From the NCBI GenBank assembly GCA_012934845.2, contig WNNJ02001979.1, positions 1-64,000 of the forward strand: DNA of 64,000 nucleotides. The letters are read 5' to 3'. This DNA comes from Pomphorhynchus laevis. Lineage: Eukaryota > Acanthocephala > Palaeacanthocephala > Echinorhynchida > Pomphorhynchidae. A model generated the notes under the pieces. It made no database searches, was not told where the DNA came from, and saw nothing but the letters and a program-made list of their open reading frames with translations. Numbering within the stretch: position 1 is the first letter of the stretch; every line of letters starts with the position of its first letter. Below are positions 14,801 through 24,060 of the stretch, piece after piece. A program made the translations under genes and the position numbers.

Positions 14801-17800
14801 TAGATAATAAATAATTATAATAAGATTTTATATAATTTATATCAAGTTAAAATAAATAAATTCAAATTTTAAATAAGAGTATTTAAAATTTAAATTCAAA
14901 AAAGTCCATTTTTATGAATTGATTAATAAATTACAGACGATGTATCAGAATTAGGATTACAGGTCATCAAAAATAACAGCTGTGTAATTAGGTTTCGACC
15001 CCTATTCCTCGAATCAACATAGCAGCTTGGCCAAATGCATGCTAATGACTTATTTCCTCTGATAAAATTTGATTATCTAGCATTAAATAATGATCCATTT
15101 TTGATGAAGAATTATTAGAGTAGTATAAAAAATGAAATTTACTTAGTACATTTCTCAAGATGCTAACAGAGGTTGGCGAAATATAAAATAAGATTTTCTT
15201 CCTTTCTTTGATCTAGCTCCAATAATTCTTAATTAATTTTATTATAGTGTAATTTAAAAAACTGTAATTTAAAATGTAATTTAAAGAAATTTAAAGAAAA
15301 TCTAATTTTTCGAGTAACGTTAAGTACATAATGGAAGAATTTTATGTTTTTACTTTTCTTTTTAGCTAGAAGTGATATTTTGCGATGCTTAGTGCAGTGG
15401 TTTAATACCATCTCAAAGTTTAATCGAAACGACTACACGAACCAACTTATTGATAATGTTGTTAACACAATTTTACATATATTATCAACGTTTAATGATG
15501 GCAATGACCAGACACAAATAATCAACATATTGTCGGCTTTACAAGGTAAAATTTGATTTTGTTCAGTTTTTCACTCGATATTTTAGATATAGATTTGCGC
15601 ATTGAAGTAATTACTCAAATTATTCTACGTGAAGACGTATGTACATGGGATCAATTTGATTCAAGACTTACTCAAGATCAAAAACTCTACTGTTTAGGTA
15701 GTCTTTTTTGGTCAATTCGTAAAAAGGTAAATTTTTAATCTACATAATGAAATATAATTCAATCATAGCACCTGTTATATAACAATTACCGATAGCAGGT
15801 ATCATAATTATCACGATATTTTGTTGCCGATCCAACACCCGTCCAAACAATTGACCTGATGAACCTAAAAACTGAACCGAAAAAATAAACCGAAATGATG
15901 AACGAAAAAGATGAACCGAAATGATGAACCGAATAGATGAATCGAAAATATAAACCGAATAGATGAACCGAAAAGATGAATCGAAAATATGAACCGAAAA
16001 TTATAAAAACTAGTAAATTATAAAATATTTATAATTTTTATTATAAAAATTATTATTTTTTATTATCTGGTTTTCAATCAGTTAATAAAAATTAATATTA
16101 TTTTTTATCAGAACAGGATAAGGCCCACGATTGTTGGCCTTATCCGGTTGCAATCGAGCAGCTTGTAGATTCTTGTGTAGTATGTCAAGTCATCGCTGCT
16201 TTGATCGTTCTTTCGGACGCTTGCCATCTACTTAGATTCTCAGACCTGCTTTCACCATTAAGTTTTCAGTTGCACGCAGAGTGTGGCCGAACTATCGAAA
16301 ACGGGTTTCTCGCATTTTTCCTTTGATTAGCCCAACTGCTTTCGGATCTCGTCGTTGCGCAATGGTTGAGGTGAGTTGCACCACTCGTCTATCTCAGAAT
16401 CTTAGTCTTCTCGACAGCGATGCGATTTTCGACACTTTTCGTACTTGGCCAACACTCGGCACCATATAAGGACACTGAACTGATCACTTTTTGATATATT
16501 TTGGATTTAATACGATCATTCATACGTCTATCTTACAGGAGGACAGTTGTCGCATGCCACTTGGTCCACGAATAATTAATTCTCGCATTTATTTCTTCTT
16601 GAAGGGAACCGTCAGCCGAGAGTATATATCCGAGATGTTTAAAGTTTGCGGCATGAATCAGATTTGTTCCATCTTTACTTATTTTGCCGGTATTATTCAG
16701 ATCAGTCGTCATATTCGTTTAATGATTCAAACGCAAACCATGATGGGCTAAACTATCACTCCATAACTGGATTTGATTCGTGAGATCCGTCTTGTCGTTT
16801 GATGCCAAGGGAACATCATCCGCGTAAATCATGATATATGGTGCCTGACACTGTAGCTTACTAGTTATTGAATCCATGGCGAGAATGAACAGAATTGGAG
16901 AAAGGACGCTCTCTTGATAGTACGAACTCCGGCTGGACTTTGCACTTTACTTTTCAAGTCGTGATAGAAAAGCTGGGCACATCTAACTATTCGTTCTTCA
17001 ACATTATGTGGACGTAAGGCATACCAAATGAGCTCATGCGGCAGATGATCGAAGGTGACCCAACATTGTTCCGCCTAGTGACATTGTGACCCAACCCGAA
17101 CATGTTCTCATCAAATGATACTAATTTTACAGATCACTATATCAAGTCCTCGTTAAAGGTAAAACAACTTATTGATAGTTTTAATAAATCGAAGAAACAG
17201 AATAAATGATTTTACACTAAAAGTTTCGTACAAAAATGATTATATATTACAATATAATTAATTTCATTTAATGAGATGGTTGTTCTTGTTTCGTATTAAT
17301 CAATTGCTGAATCCGTAGCTCCAACTACGATAATACCAGTCTCCTGTGATTAATGGGTTCAAGTCTGTTCTTCTACTTAGTTTTAATATAATCAAAGTAG
17401 AGAAACCTTGCTCGCAAAGATAAATTGTTGGAAAGGGCGACATTTCATGGAGCGCTACGCTTGATAGACTTGGATAGGCAATAAGCTGTCGAAGCCAGAA
17501 ATCGTGTAATTCGTTGGCCTCAAATATTGTTTAGGCTCCGGATTTGGACTGGAGATCTATGAGCTCATCTGCTAGTTCGTCGTCTTCGATTTTCGAAAAA
17601 AAAGGTTTTTCAATCCAAGAAAAGAAGTTTAGTTTCTCACCAAGATAATGTGGGAATTGAATTTCTAATTCTGGTAAACGTTCCATGATGTTTTTAATCA
17701 AGTCATCTAAGGCATCTGTATGTCTAAGCTTTTCATCGAGCAGTCTGAAATTGGTCATATTGCCTTTGACGACTCGCTTTCTTCACAGAGATAGCTTATT

Positions 17801-20800
17801 CATGAAGGCATGAACTTTCTGGAAACAGAGAATCCAATTAGCATTTGATTTTTGTAATGACAAATTCCGATCGTTTATGTGCCCAAAAATATCAGCCATG
17901 TGACACACAATGACTAAGAATTTTTCATCGGCAAACTTTTCCGACGCTTTGCGACCGACATTTAGCAAAAACACAGCAATTTCATTAGACAGGCTTACTG
18001 CCCGATCCAATACACGACCTCGAGAAATCCACCTTACTTAGGTGTGAAATAACAATACGCTATGTTCCGCTCCTACTTCTTCGCAAAATGCTTTAAACAT
18101 TCAATGACTAAGCGCTTTTCCACGAATGAAATTCACAACTTGAACTACAGATGCCTTTACTTCTTTGGTATAATCTGGCAACGTTTTTGAGGGAAGTGAT
18201 CTGGCGATCATTAAGGTATTCTTAATCTGGCGATTAAGAATACCTTAAGTGAATGTTAACAATATCTGGGACAACATTTTTCACTAAACTCACAGAACCT
18301 GACTTGTCTAACTTTCAGGGTTCCCCGTCTGTGCAGATAGAATCAATTTTATTCCAGTCGATACTATGTGTTTTTAAAAATCATTTAGCAATCCAAAAAC
18401 GTCAGTTGCTCTGGCAGTTAATTCCAACTTTGTGCAAAATAAAAACTCATCACGAAATGACACGTCTTCTACAAAACAAACGAAGACAAGCAAATGACTC
18501 ATTAGTGACATTTCTTGATTCGTTCAGCTGTAAACGAATTTGTACTGGGCTGCTTTTGATTCCATATACAACTTATGTTAGGACGTCTTCGCTCATATAA
18601 ACTATTCTTGATTTCATGGCATCGTTTGATAACGGAATATCTTTGAGCTTGTTCACTGCTTCTTCTCAAAAGACCAGTTGTGACATTTTTAGTGCTGCAA
18701 GTTTAATTAGCTTTTACCCACTACAATATGAAGCTTTTTCTCTTGCAATTATGTACGCAACTTCATAAGAAACTTCCGGCATTGATTTTTCATGTTTTAT
18801 AAATTGGAATCCTCGTAGGGTTCCCTTCTGGTCGAATCGTGCTCTCTTTCGTTTCATTTCCTCTTCTGTTCCATCTCCACCATGTACATTATTAAAGTGT
18901 GTCAGTAACTTGAATGCTCGCAAATTTTAATTGGCAATAACCGAATTACAAGTCATGTATTGCAGCACTTTGGTTACGCCTTCCTTAACAACATTTGCAA
19001 AACCGTAATTTACAAATTCGTCATTCCAGCCAATCTTACTCCTTGACTTCACGGTGATATGAACAAGCTGAAATTATCAATATGAGAGAAATTATCAATA
19101 TTATCTGAAATTATCAATATCTTTCATTTCATTTGAATGTTTACCAAGCAGAATGTTCGTGACTCACAAAAACTCTTTCCGTGACCCATATAGTGGGTTA
19201 TGACCCATAAGTTAAGAAACCACGATCTAAGATGATCATCCTGCATTACCTTTCTATCTATCCAAATCGATTGAGATGTAGTTAATCCATTGTATATGCG
19301 TAGTATGCTTGGCTGTAAAATCTTTGAAAAAGAACAAAGATCCGTCCGATGAGGTTGACCTTGTCATTAAGTTTTTTTCAACTGAACCGTTAATTGAACT
19401 GATTATCATAAATTAGAGAATTTCTTGTTTGTAAAATTAAACTGTTTATGAACAAACATTCCAATTATAATTATATATTTTTTAAATTGCCACACAATTT
19501 AGTTTGTTTCTTAAATTCTTCTTGCCCTCCACGTCATAATAATTTAATTTTATCTTTAACTTTTATTAAAATTAAAATTGTTTTTATAAACTCCTTAGAT
19601 GGTTAGATGATATATTTGCACGGGCATGCCAACATTTGAGTGTTGCCATGAGACAAAACATTTCAAAAATTTGCCATTTAAATCTAATTATAGCTAAATT
19701 TCTTCTTCGTTAAAAGTTAATTTTGCACAATGGGCCTATCAACAAATGTTTGCGATCAGTCTGCCTAATGATTACTTTTTTAATTGTGTGCTTTTAAGTT
19801 TTTAAATTCCAGTTTGAATTAATTATGAATAATATTTTTATCAAAATATTTTTTTCAAATATTTTGTTATTTTAAAATTTCAATAATCAGTTTCTAAATT
19901 TATACAAACAATTTAAATATTAAATAGTTAAATTTAAATATTAAATAGTAATAATATAATATAATATTGTAATATTAATTTAATATTAATAAATATTAAA
20001 ATAGTTAAATATTATTATAATATTTAAATATTTAAAATTTATTAATTACAGTTGATAAGATAGTAAACATTTAATTTTAGATGAAATAATTATAATTCAA
20101 TAATTTAAATATTCAAAAATTTCCTAAAATTTTTTTATGTTACGTTGAGGTTTTCGAATTTAACTTTCGGTTCGAGTAGTGAGTATTTTTAAGCGTTCGA
20201 TTAGAGTAGTGAACGTAATAAATTTATAGGATATAAAAATCAAAGTAAACTTTTAATTGTATCCTTTATTAAAACATGAAACTCTGAAACGTTAGCTGTT
20301 TAACACCATCAACTACTAATTAACTACTAATTTAGGAAGACGTTTCTATTATGCATAACTGTCTATCAGCTGTCGTTTTGAAATACCCGATACCTGAAGT
20401 GCAACGATTCATCTATACATTAGCTCTTGAATATGGACATGTCGAGCTTATATCCATAGTCCTTTCTACAATACAAGAGGAACAACATAAAGGTTAGTAT
20501 TCGTATCAATATTTGCTAGTCAATATACAGTTATACCTATTTGGATTATAATTATTATTACCCGACGCTTATTTCAATAAGCGTCGGGTTCGGAAAGATG
20601 TTCGATATTTTGACGCTGGCTCCTTGTTTTTATATTTTGCAAGCATCATTAAAAATAGCATAATCTAACTTAATAAAATAGAGGCATTATGTTTGCGGTT
20701 TATAATTTTTAGAAATGTGAAACCTCTATTTGCGTTACCTCTGGTACAGCTTTTTTCAATATATTTTGTTCTGTATTTTATTAAATACAGAACTTGCCTT

Positions 20801-22535
20801 TTTCTTAATTCATTATTTAAAAAATTTTAAATATTTGAATAGTATCAATATTGGAGCAGGATCCTACTACATCATAAGATTTGATTAAAATCAAATGTTA
20901 TGTGTTTGATTGAATTCAATTGAAATTTGAAAATTTGTCTTCTTGAAAATACCGATCATCCTTTTTAATTCACGCAAATTTGCGTACTTTCCATGATCAA
21001 CAACGAATTGTTATGCGCCAGCATCATGAAATCGGAATTCTACATAATTTATATACAAATTCACAATCTTTTTATTGCATTTCACTTGTTAATTTTATTT
21101 AATAAGTGAAATATTATTTAATTAATTTTCCTTAATTAATAATTAATTTTATTAATAATTAATAATTAATTAATTATTAATTATTAATAATTAATTTTAA
21201 TTAATTTTATTTAATTTTTTTCACTTATTAATTTTATCTTATCAATTGGATGTTATAAAGTAGGATAGTATGTTACTGGTATTATATTATATCGTATTAC
21301 ATTAATTTAACTTTATCAATAATTTAATTAATAAAATTTCAATTGATTAAAAATAATAATTAATAAATTTTTGATTAATACATTTATATTTATTAATTTA
21401 ATTAATTTGATTAATTTAATTTTATCAAATGTAGTTTATAAAGTAAGATGGTAATTTGCTGATATTATATTAGATCATATACTATTATTTAAATTAATTT
21501 TTTTATAATTTAATTGATACAATTTTTAAATATCCAGGAACTATCAGGTATAGTTGATGCTAGTAGGTATAGTTTATGCAGAAGATGCTAGTTGCTTCAA
21601 GCGAAATATCAAAATAATTTTTGTTGTCGTTCAACTATACCTGATAGTTTCTGGAAATTAAAAAATTTAAATACCGATCAGGTTGCATTTATTTCTGATA
21701 AAATTTTAATTAATTAATAAAAAATAGTAATTTATTAATCAAAATTTGAGTAATTTATTATCATTTTTAATTAATTAAATTTTACAATCTTATAAAATAA
21801 ATAATAGCTGTTATTATATTTTAAATTCAACAAGCTCAATAATATTATTAAAATAGTCTTATATTTTTAATTGATCAAGTTGCATTATATTAGATCAAAT
21901 TATATTAATTAAATATTTTAATTAATTTAATTAATAAAATTTTAATTTATTAATCAAAAATAATTAATATATTATACTGGTTTTATATTAGATAATATTA
22001 ATTACATTTTATTAATTAATTTTATTCATTGTATTTTATATAACAGGTATGTATCTGTTATATTTTATATTAAAATATTATATTTTATAATATTTATATT
22101 ATTATATAATATTTTATATTATACTTCTATTATATTAAATTATATTACATCCTACATTAGTAAGATGGTATTATATTTTATAAATTTGGAAAGATATTTT
22201 ACCCACGAGTGTTTTTTTCAGCGCTACAAAGATTCAAGCAGATAGCCTGCATATCATTAGATAGTTAGATGATAAAATTAATTTTTTAAATTGATATTTT
22301 TAGGTTCATTTCATATTATAGTTTCATTTCATGTATTTCCCATTGTATTGCAGTTGATCTCCTTCGTTACTTTGTTCGACTTCATCCAGAGCGAATCAAT
22401 GAAATACAAGATAACTACATTGAGTTGTTGTCTATTCTTACAAACACTAAAGATTATGGTATCAAGTCTGATGAACAACGGCAGAAAGTCAACGCTTCCA
22501 CTATTAAGCTGAAAACTCGTTTTGTTGATTTTTGA
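372..22535 (+). CDS. HEATR5: HEATR5 (HEATR5A/B-like) gene, C-terminal part, 11 exons
   Basis: HEATR5 proteins are about 2,000-residue HEAT-repeat proteins; the yeast relative Laa1 works with the AP-1 clathrin adaptor, and the animal proteins act in endosome/Golgi trafficking and dynein-AP1 complexes. Eleven exons (372-521, 569-733, 4090-4250, 6150-6329, 12058-12295, 12342-12459, 13772-13980, 15366-15545, 15587-15726, 20336-20492, 22354-22535) join with matching phases into about 626 codons of alpha-helical protein. Landmarks from memory of human HEATR5B: a segment HVEEFIRSALLAAAS like its LSDLIRMAFMAAT, ITLCAWAK like VLKAWAEV, FYSCHDATQLLT like FYTPETIDTARL, and the C-terminus STIKLKTRFVDF like PTIKLKTSFF. 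The N-terminal ~1,400 residues lie outside the window. The human protein has more sequence between the 6150 and 12058 exons than is recovered here, so exons may be missed. Family call is by remembered similarity, not a search. Confidence 0.75.
569..733 (+). CDS. HEATR5: HEATR5 exon b
   Basis: 165 bp after a 47-bp intron. A polar serine/glutamate stretch leads into TSRQFALESLKLLLER, like the RVFA.(D/E)C helix of HEATR5B. Donor GTAAGA; ends with one base of a split codon that the 4090 exon completes. Confidence 0.8.
1310..2290 (-). mobile_element. RTE-like non-LTR retrotransposon, internal fragment
   Basis: GC-richer island in the 734-4089 HEATR5 intron. Reading down the minus strand, the linker between endonuclease and RT (SASKMFWRTIRNLRVGKQKT) is followed by VIAVVKKLRNDKSSGVDEIR, WLTWILNVTLKSGKALSEW and RTGVVVSIFKK, then after a frame change GITFLNQTVKLFANILE and EQCGFHPDRGTTDQLF. 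This is the N-terminal half of the RT domain. It stops before the catalytic YADD and before any 3' tail. Several stops and frame changes show it is old and inactive. Clade name is from remembered similarity. Confidence 0.75.
2291..3115. other. AT-rich intron with nothing recognised
   Basis: Low-complexity TAATAT and AAATAT runs, no open frame with a recognisable motif on either strand. Confidence 0.5.
3119..3445 (-). repeat. Dispersed repeat, two direct copies about 154 bp apart
   Basis: Two units share a run of similar text (CATCAGCTACT near 3168 and 3322; GATCACTCGACTCG near 3229 and 3390). Each contains, on the minus strand, CTGATGA followed by 14 bases and GAAA (3172-3148 and 3326-3302). 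Degenerate relatives lie at 3832-3935, 5519-5575, 27,270-27,300 and 27,520-27,600. The spacing and core letters resemble a hammerhead ribozyme core; see findings. Confidence 0.65.
3832..3940 (+). repeat. Inverted, degenerate copy of the CTGATGA-N14-GAAA repeat
   Basis: Plus-strand copy of the 3.1-3.4 kb unit, in reverse orientation. The core has drifted (CTGGTTA, 14 bases, AAAA at 3892-3916) but the flanks GGTCCACCAATACT and CATACTGCTGTTGG are kept. Confidence 0.6.
4090..4250 (+). CDS. HEATR5: HEATR5 exon c
   Basis: 161 bp, acceptor ATCTAG, donor GTTTGT. Encodes HVEEFIRSALLAAAS...LIQFEAQ, the best single match to a HEATR5B segment (LIRMAFMAAT...LEQYQA). Confidence 0.85.
5519..5575 (-). repeat. 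Further copy of the CTGATGA-N14-GAAA repeat
   Basis: Minus strand CTGATGA at 5554-5548, 14 bases, GAAA at 5533-5530, then the shared TGTAGCGTACT block. Lies in the 4251-6149 HEATR5 intron. A related half-unit (GCGTACTGCTGTTTGATTAT) is at 5763-5782. Confidence 0.6.
6150..6329 (+). CDS. HEATR5: HEATR5 exon d
   Basis: Exactly 60 codons, acceptor TTACAG, donor GTACAT. Encodes CELVESALFLCVKWL and ends ITLCAWAK, matching the CQVCSTWI...LAVLKAWAE stretch of HEATR5B. Confidence 0.85.
6330..7072. other. AT-rich intron sequence
   Basis: Start of the 5.7-kb HEATR5 intron. No recognisable coding segment, although the family would be expected to have about 100 more residues between the flanking exons. 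Confidence 0.45.
7073..7350. repeat. Direct repeat, two ~125-bp copies, period 153 bp
   Basis: Copies start at 7073 and 7226 and share nearly all text, including ACTTTGAGTCTTAAATTG and CCAACCGTGATGATATC. They differ by a few point changes and a short indel. No coding potential seen. Confidence 0.8.
8262..8480 (+). mobile_element. Penelope-like RT fragment fused to its own 3' tail
   Basis: KELTKLKDSYLITTIDKA and NNFVFICKKLYYD give the N-terminal motif seen before the RT domain of a Penelope-like protein family (also at 44,090-44,362). After a few codons it jumps to the 3' untranslated block (TCTCCTGATGACC..., GTCTTTTATTTATCAG) also found near 15.0, 25.5, 26.1 and 37.5 kb, so the whole RT core has been deleted. 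Confidence 0.65.
8521..8790 (+). mobile_element. Penelope-like fragment with a GAAA-hairpin 3' end
   Basis: A second copy of the [19 protein letters not shown] segment, then AT-rich text and a 3'-end block: GGCCG-GA-CGGCC perfect 5-bp stem at 8736-8747 followed at once by GAAACG. That stem-GAAA block recurs at other Penelope ends in this window. Confidence 0.6.
8803..8864. repeat. (TA)n microsatellite
   Basis: About 30 TA units directly between two Penelope-like fragments. The open frame translating to IYIYIY is an artefact of it. Confidence 0.95.
8865..9107 (+). mobile_element. Penelope-like RT core fragment
   Basis: Encodes AYLTKIKPSSKYKYMDKIEL and then FRQVKGVPMGGNSSPIIAYL plus FLSFIEYEF, the RT motif around GxPMGxxxSP of Penelope-related reverse transcriptases. 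The catalytic YxDD region is not present. Ends at a stop at 9105. Confidence 0.75.
9240..9600 (+). mobile_element. Two more degenerate copies of the same RT segment
   Basis: 9240-9440 repeats AYLTKLKPSSKYKYMNKIEL and decays through the GVPMGG site; 9430-9600 carries a piece of the C-terminal KNNIKQKIVRYINQHNN text, then the MDKIELIESLNILINQN block again. These are tandem pieces of one family rather than separate insertions. Confidence 0.6.
9850..10215 (+). mobile_element. R2/NeSL-type retroelement C-terminal region, forward part
   Basis: GC-rich island. QKQWMAGHYEACQQRLV then ARTTESRARLITVAS matches the segment that precedes the zinc knuckle and the PD-(D/E)XK-like domain in a large family of RT proteins found in many invertebrates. 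Coding sense stops at 10,213 and continues on the other strand from 11,292 (next entry). Confidence 0.65.
10246..10513 (+). repeat. 268-bp inverted repeat, left arm
   Basis: By eye identical, without indels, to the reverse complement of 11,352-11,619. Contains TTCGAAAATTCGAATAAA and ends TCAATATATCAAT. Just outside it, 10,229-10,256 is a 12-bp-arm palindrome (TTGTAAACAATG / CATTGTTTACAA). Confidence 0.92.
10700..11292 (-). mobile_element. R2/NeSL-type retroelement C-terminal region, inverted part
   Basis: Minus strand continues the protein of the previous entry: AVPITSVGTRFDDGYISIAV, ALRLG, LHRCICG (zinc knuckle start), GLSRNDGKRPDGATF with WDFTV (R-PD...D, the spacing of a restriction-like nuclease core), and further on FVxxxIETxGA and QRISAAVQRGNAASFLEL. 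Frames shift several times, so it is dead. Clade is uncertain; the KRPDG...WD arrangement is what suggests a restriction-like endonuclease. Confidence 0.7.
11352..11619 (-). repeat. 268-bp inverted repeat, right arm
   Basis: Reverse complement of 10,246-10,513, same length. The 838 bp between the arms hold the inverted piece of retroelement. The arms have no coding sense; they look like a short non-autonomous element present twice in opposite orientation. Confidence 0.92.
11620..12057. other. AT-rich intron end
   Basis: Nothing recognised except the polypyrimidine-type acceptor of the 12,058 exon. Confidence 0.5.
12058..12295 (+). CDS. HEATR5: HEATR5 exon e
   Basis: 238 bp, acceptor TTTCAG, donor GTAAAT. 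Begins FYSCHDATQLLTSD and continues KNKWIAYLAIDALS, like FYTPETIDTARL...SWAPILHAVALWL of HEATR5B. Cysteine-rich middle (CNCMALRRNELSCQFC). Confidence 0.85.
12342..12459 (+). CDS. HEATR5: HEATR5 exon f
   Basis: 118 bp after a 46-bp intron; acceptor TTTAG, donor GTAATT. Encodes GKLVTGEQPLTEVIDCLAIA, a HEAT-type helix pair. Confidence 0.82.
13772..13980 (+). CDS. HEATR5: HEATR5 exon g
   Basis: 209 bp, acceptor CGTTAG, donor GTTTGA. Encodes STLPIIVRILAALGR and IQFVLNHIKSADDVNAIQDG. Its phase fits both neighbouring exons. Confidence 0.82.
14100..14924. other. AT-rich intron with local TAATAT repeats
   Basis: 14,160-14,330 is a run of TATAATAC-type low-complexity repeats, and a loosely repeated block (GCGAATTATTTTTAAATG near 14,509 and GCGAATTATTTTTGAATG near 14,580) follows. 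No coding signal. Confidence 0.5.
14925..15230 (-). mobile_element. Penelope-like 3'-tail fragments
   Basis: 14,925-15,075 is a diverged copy of the 25,405-25,620 tail (shared AATTACAGGTCATCA..., ACATAGCAGC, GGCCAAATGCATGCTAATGA). 15,154-15,230 carries the other tail type on the plus strand: CTCAAGATGCTAAC-AGAG-GTTGGC-GAAA and AGCTCCAATAATTCTTA. Confidence 0.6.
15366..15545 (+). CDS. HEATR5: HEATR5 exon h
   Basis: 180 bp, acceptor TTTTAG, donor GTAAAA. Encodes RCLVQWFNTISKFNRNDYTN and LIDNVVNTILHILSTF. Confidence 0.85.
15587..15726 (+). CDS. HEATR5: HEATR5 exon i
   Basis: 140 bp following a 41-bp intron, the shortest in the window. Encodes IDLRIEVITQIILREDVCTW and LYCLGSLFWSIRKK. Donor GTAAAT. 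Confidence 0.85.
15858..16000. repeat. 13-14-bp minisatellite
   Basis: About ten imperfect units of GATGAACCGAAAA (variants GATGAATCGAAAAT, ATAAACCGAATA). It sits directly before the RTE-like fragment in the 15,727-20,335 intron. Confidence 0.85.
16105..17080 (-). mobile_element. RTE-like non-LTR retrotransposon, RT core to C-terminus
   Basis: Minus strand in order: FDHLPHELIWYALRP, RIVRCAQLFYHDLKSKVQ, QESVLSPILFILAMDSITSK, the catalytic MIYADDVPLASNDKTDL, FKHLGYILSADGSLQEEINA, KWHATTVLL.DRRMNDRIKS, KVISSVSLYGAECWPSTK, and VDGKRPKERSKQR with LQAARLQPDKANNRG at the end. This is the widespread RTE-type RT. The YADD is intact, but several in-frame stops (one right after LLRLNH-type text, one in VLL.DRRM) and frame changes show it is dead. 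Its 5' side ends where the hAT element begins. Confidence 0.85.
17085..19226 (-). mobile_element. hAT DNA transposon (ZBED5/SCAND3-like transposase), degraded
   Basis: Minus strand order: KLLTHFNNVHG and RARFDQKG...FQFIKHEKS, VSYEVAYIIAREKASY (family text: ASYxVAxLIAKxKK), then DRAVSLSNEIAVFLLN, VCHMADIFGHINDRNLSLQ, HAFMNKLSL, MTNFRLLDE, and the hATC dimerisation segment FPTIYLCEQGFSTLIILKLS with RRTDLNPLI, stop at 17,300. The distal end near 19,195-19,226 (GTGACCCATATAGTGGG..., AAGAAACCACGATCT) resembles the reverse complement of the CAGTGGTTCTCAA hAT terminus. Stops and frame changes in the middle (18.1-18.7 kb) make it inactive. Confidence 0.8.
18212..18253. repeat. Hairpin inside the hAT remnant
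   Basis: CATTAAGGTATTCTTAATC is followed after a few bases by its near-complement GATTAAGAATACCTTAA; a local inverted duplication. Confidence 0.8.
19227..20335. other. AT-rich intron, nothing recognised
   Basis: TTAAATATT-type low complexity from 19,800 to 20,100. No coding or repeat family seen. Confidence 0.5.
20336..20492 (+). CDS. HEATR5: HEATR5 exon j
   Basis: 157 bp, acceptor TTTAG, donor GTTAGT. Encodes CLSAVVLKYPIPEVQRFIYT and YGHVELISIVLSTIQEEQ. Confidence 0.85.
20560..20589. repeat. Perfect 14-bp-arm hairpin
   Basis: ACCCGACGCTTATT, two-base loop, AATAAGCGTCGGGT. It lies 68 bp after a HEATR5 splice donor, GC-rich compared with the surroundings. Confidence 0.9.
20600..21533. other. 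AT-rich intron
   Basis: Runs of TTAATTAATAATTAATT (21,120-21,230 notably) and no recognisable coding segment. Confidence 0.5.
21534..21654. mobile_element. MITE-like 121-bp element with 24-bp terminal inverted repeats
   Basis: Left CCAGGAACTATCAGGTATAG at 21,534 and right CTATACCTGATAGTTTCTGG ending 21,654 pair over 24 bp with one mismatch. No clear target-site duplication, so the superfamily is unknown. Confidence 0.65.
22354..22535 (+). CDS. HEATR5: HEATR5 last exon with stop
   Basis: Acceptor TTGCAG, stop TGA at 22,533-22,535. Encodes LLRYFVRLHPERINEIQDNY and ends NASTIKLKTRFVDF, the C-terminal signature that identifies the family. AT-rich 3' flank with AATAAA-like hexamers near 22,727 and 22,808. 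Confidence 0.88.
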
Positions 22536-24060
22536 GAAATTTCTCCCTGCAGTGTTTCGATTTATCTATCGAATACTTTTAAAAATAATTTTATCGGAAA
22601 ATTTCACGCGTACTAGTTTACATTTTTAAATAAGTTTCCTGTCATATATTGATCAAATCAAGATTAAGCTATCGTTTAAACCGTTTTATAATGAGAATAA
22701 TTTAATTGCTTTTAGTAAAGAATTGAATAAAATTGAATAATTTAATAATCTAATTGCTTTTAGGTATCAAAACAATTAAGAATTCACTTCTAATTTAAAA
22801 CTATTAATAAAACTGAAATTTTTAGTTGAAATGTGCACTCAAACGGCACTAATATTGATTTTATTTCGTAACTTTAAAATTGTATACAAAATAGCAAAAA
22901 ATTATAGCACTTCACTAAATTAGTTAAAATAATCAAAGCGAAATAAATAAATTACTGCTCGTCAAAACAATGTACTTGAACACGCTCTTGAATACATTCA
23001 CAAATAATATGAACTGTATAATTTAAAGATATATAATTTAAACAAATTGTCTTAGGAAATAGACAAATTATATATATCTAACAAATTCAAAGCAAATCTA
23101 AAAACAAATTTTAAGTTTGCTTCACCTAATTCCATTAAATTTTATTCAAAAAGCTATAGATATTTTTAAATTCGTAGTCATTGCTAATATTTATATTCGT
23201 AATTACTAAATAAAATAGTTTTTAATATAAAGACATTTTAAAAATACCGAATATTTAGTTTCAAAATACCGAAAGTATTAAATTAAAATATTAATATAAA
23301 CAATCTTTTAAGCCAGATGCGGAAGAACGACGATAACAGTATTCGATATCGTTTCGTCATCACTATGACTCATCAGTGCCAGATTCCTCCCACTGCTGGA
23401 TGCAGAGGAGGACTAGCAGACGGCAAGAAACAAGTTATGTAAATGAGGTACTAGAACATCTCTAGTACAGTCATAGAGTGCTAAATATTAATATTAAAAC
23501 TTTTAATATTAATATTTTTTAAAATATAAAATAAAAAATTATTTTATTTTAGATCTTTAGCTATTATCTCTTAAAGTTTCTGAGAGAGAAATATTTTATT
23601 TTTTTAGAGAGAAAACGATAAACAACTAGATTGGCAATGTAGTTTCTAAATCATATTTATAATGTTTCCAATCAATTAATATAATTTACAAAAAAAAGTG
23701 AGGTTGACATAATGCTCTGAAATATTTAAAATATAAATATTGAAAACTGAATTAGACTTTTCGATTAATAAAAATACAATTAACTGAAATACAAAATTGT
23801 AAAAATCACCGTTTTCATCGAAGAATGAAGTTTATATAATTACTCGTATTTCACGTCCATTAAATATAATAAACGAGATAACGTTATGAACTATGTCAAA
23901 ACATATTGACATATTGACATACAAAACATATTGTAGTGTAGATACACTACACCTGCGATATTGCAGTTAAAATTATTATCAATATTTAATAAAAAAACAT
24001 TTGTTTGTCGTGTTACTTGCAGTTATTATTAATAATTAATAATTATTAATACCTGCTGTC
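22536..24060. other. HEATR5 3' flank
   Basis: AT-rich. A GC-richer patch at 23,315-23,475 (CCCACTGCTGGATGCAGAGG) looks like a relic insertion but I cannot assign it. A short palindrome GTAGTGTAGATACACTAC is at about 23,933-23,950. Confidence 0.45.
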
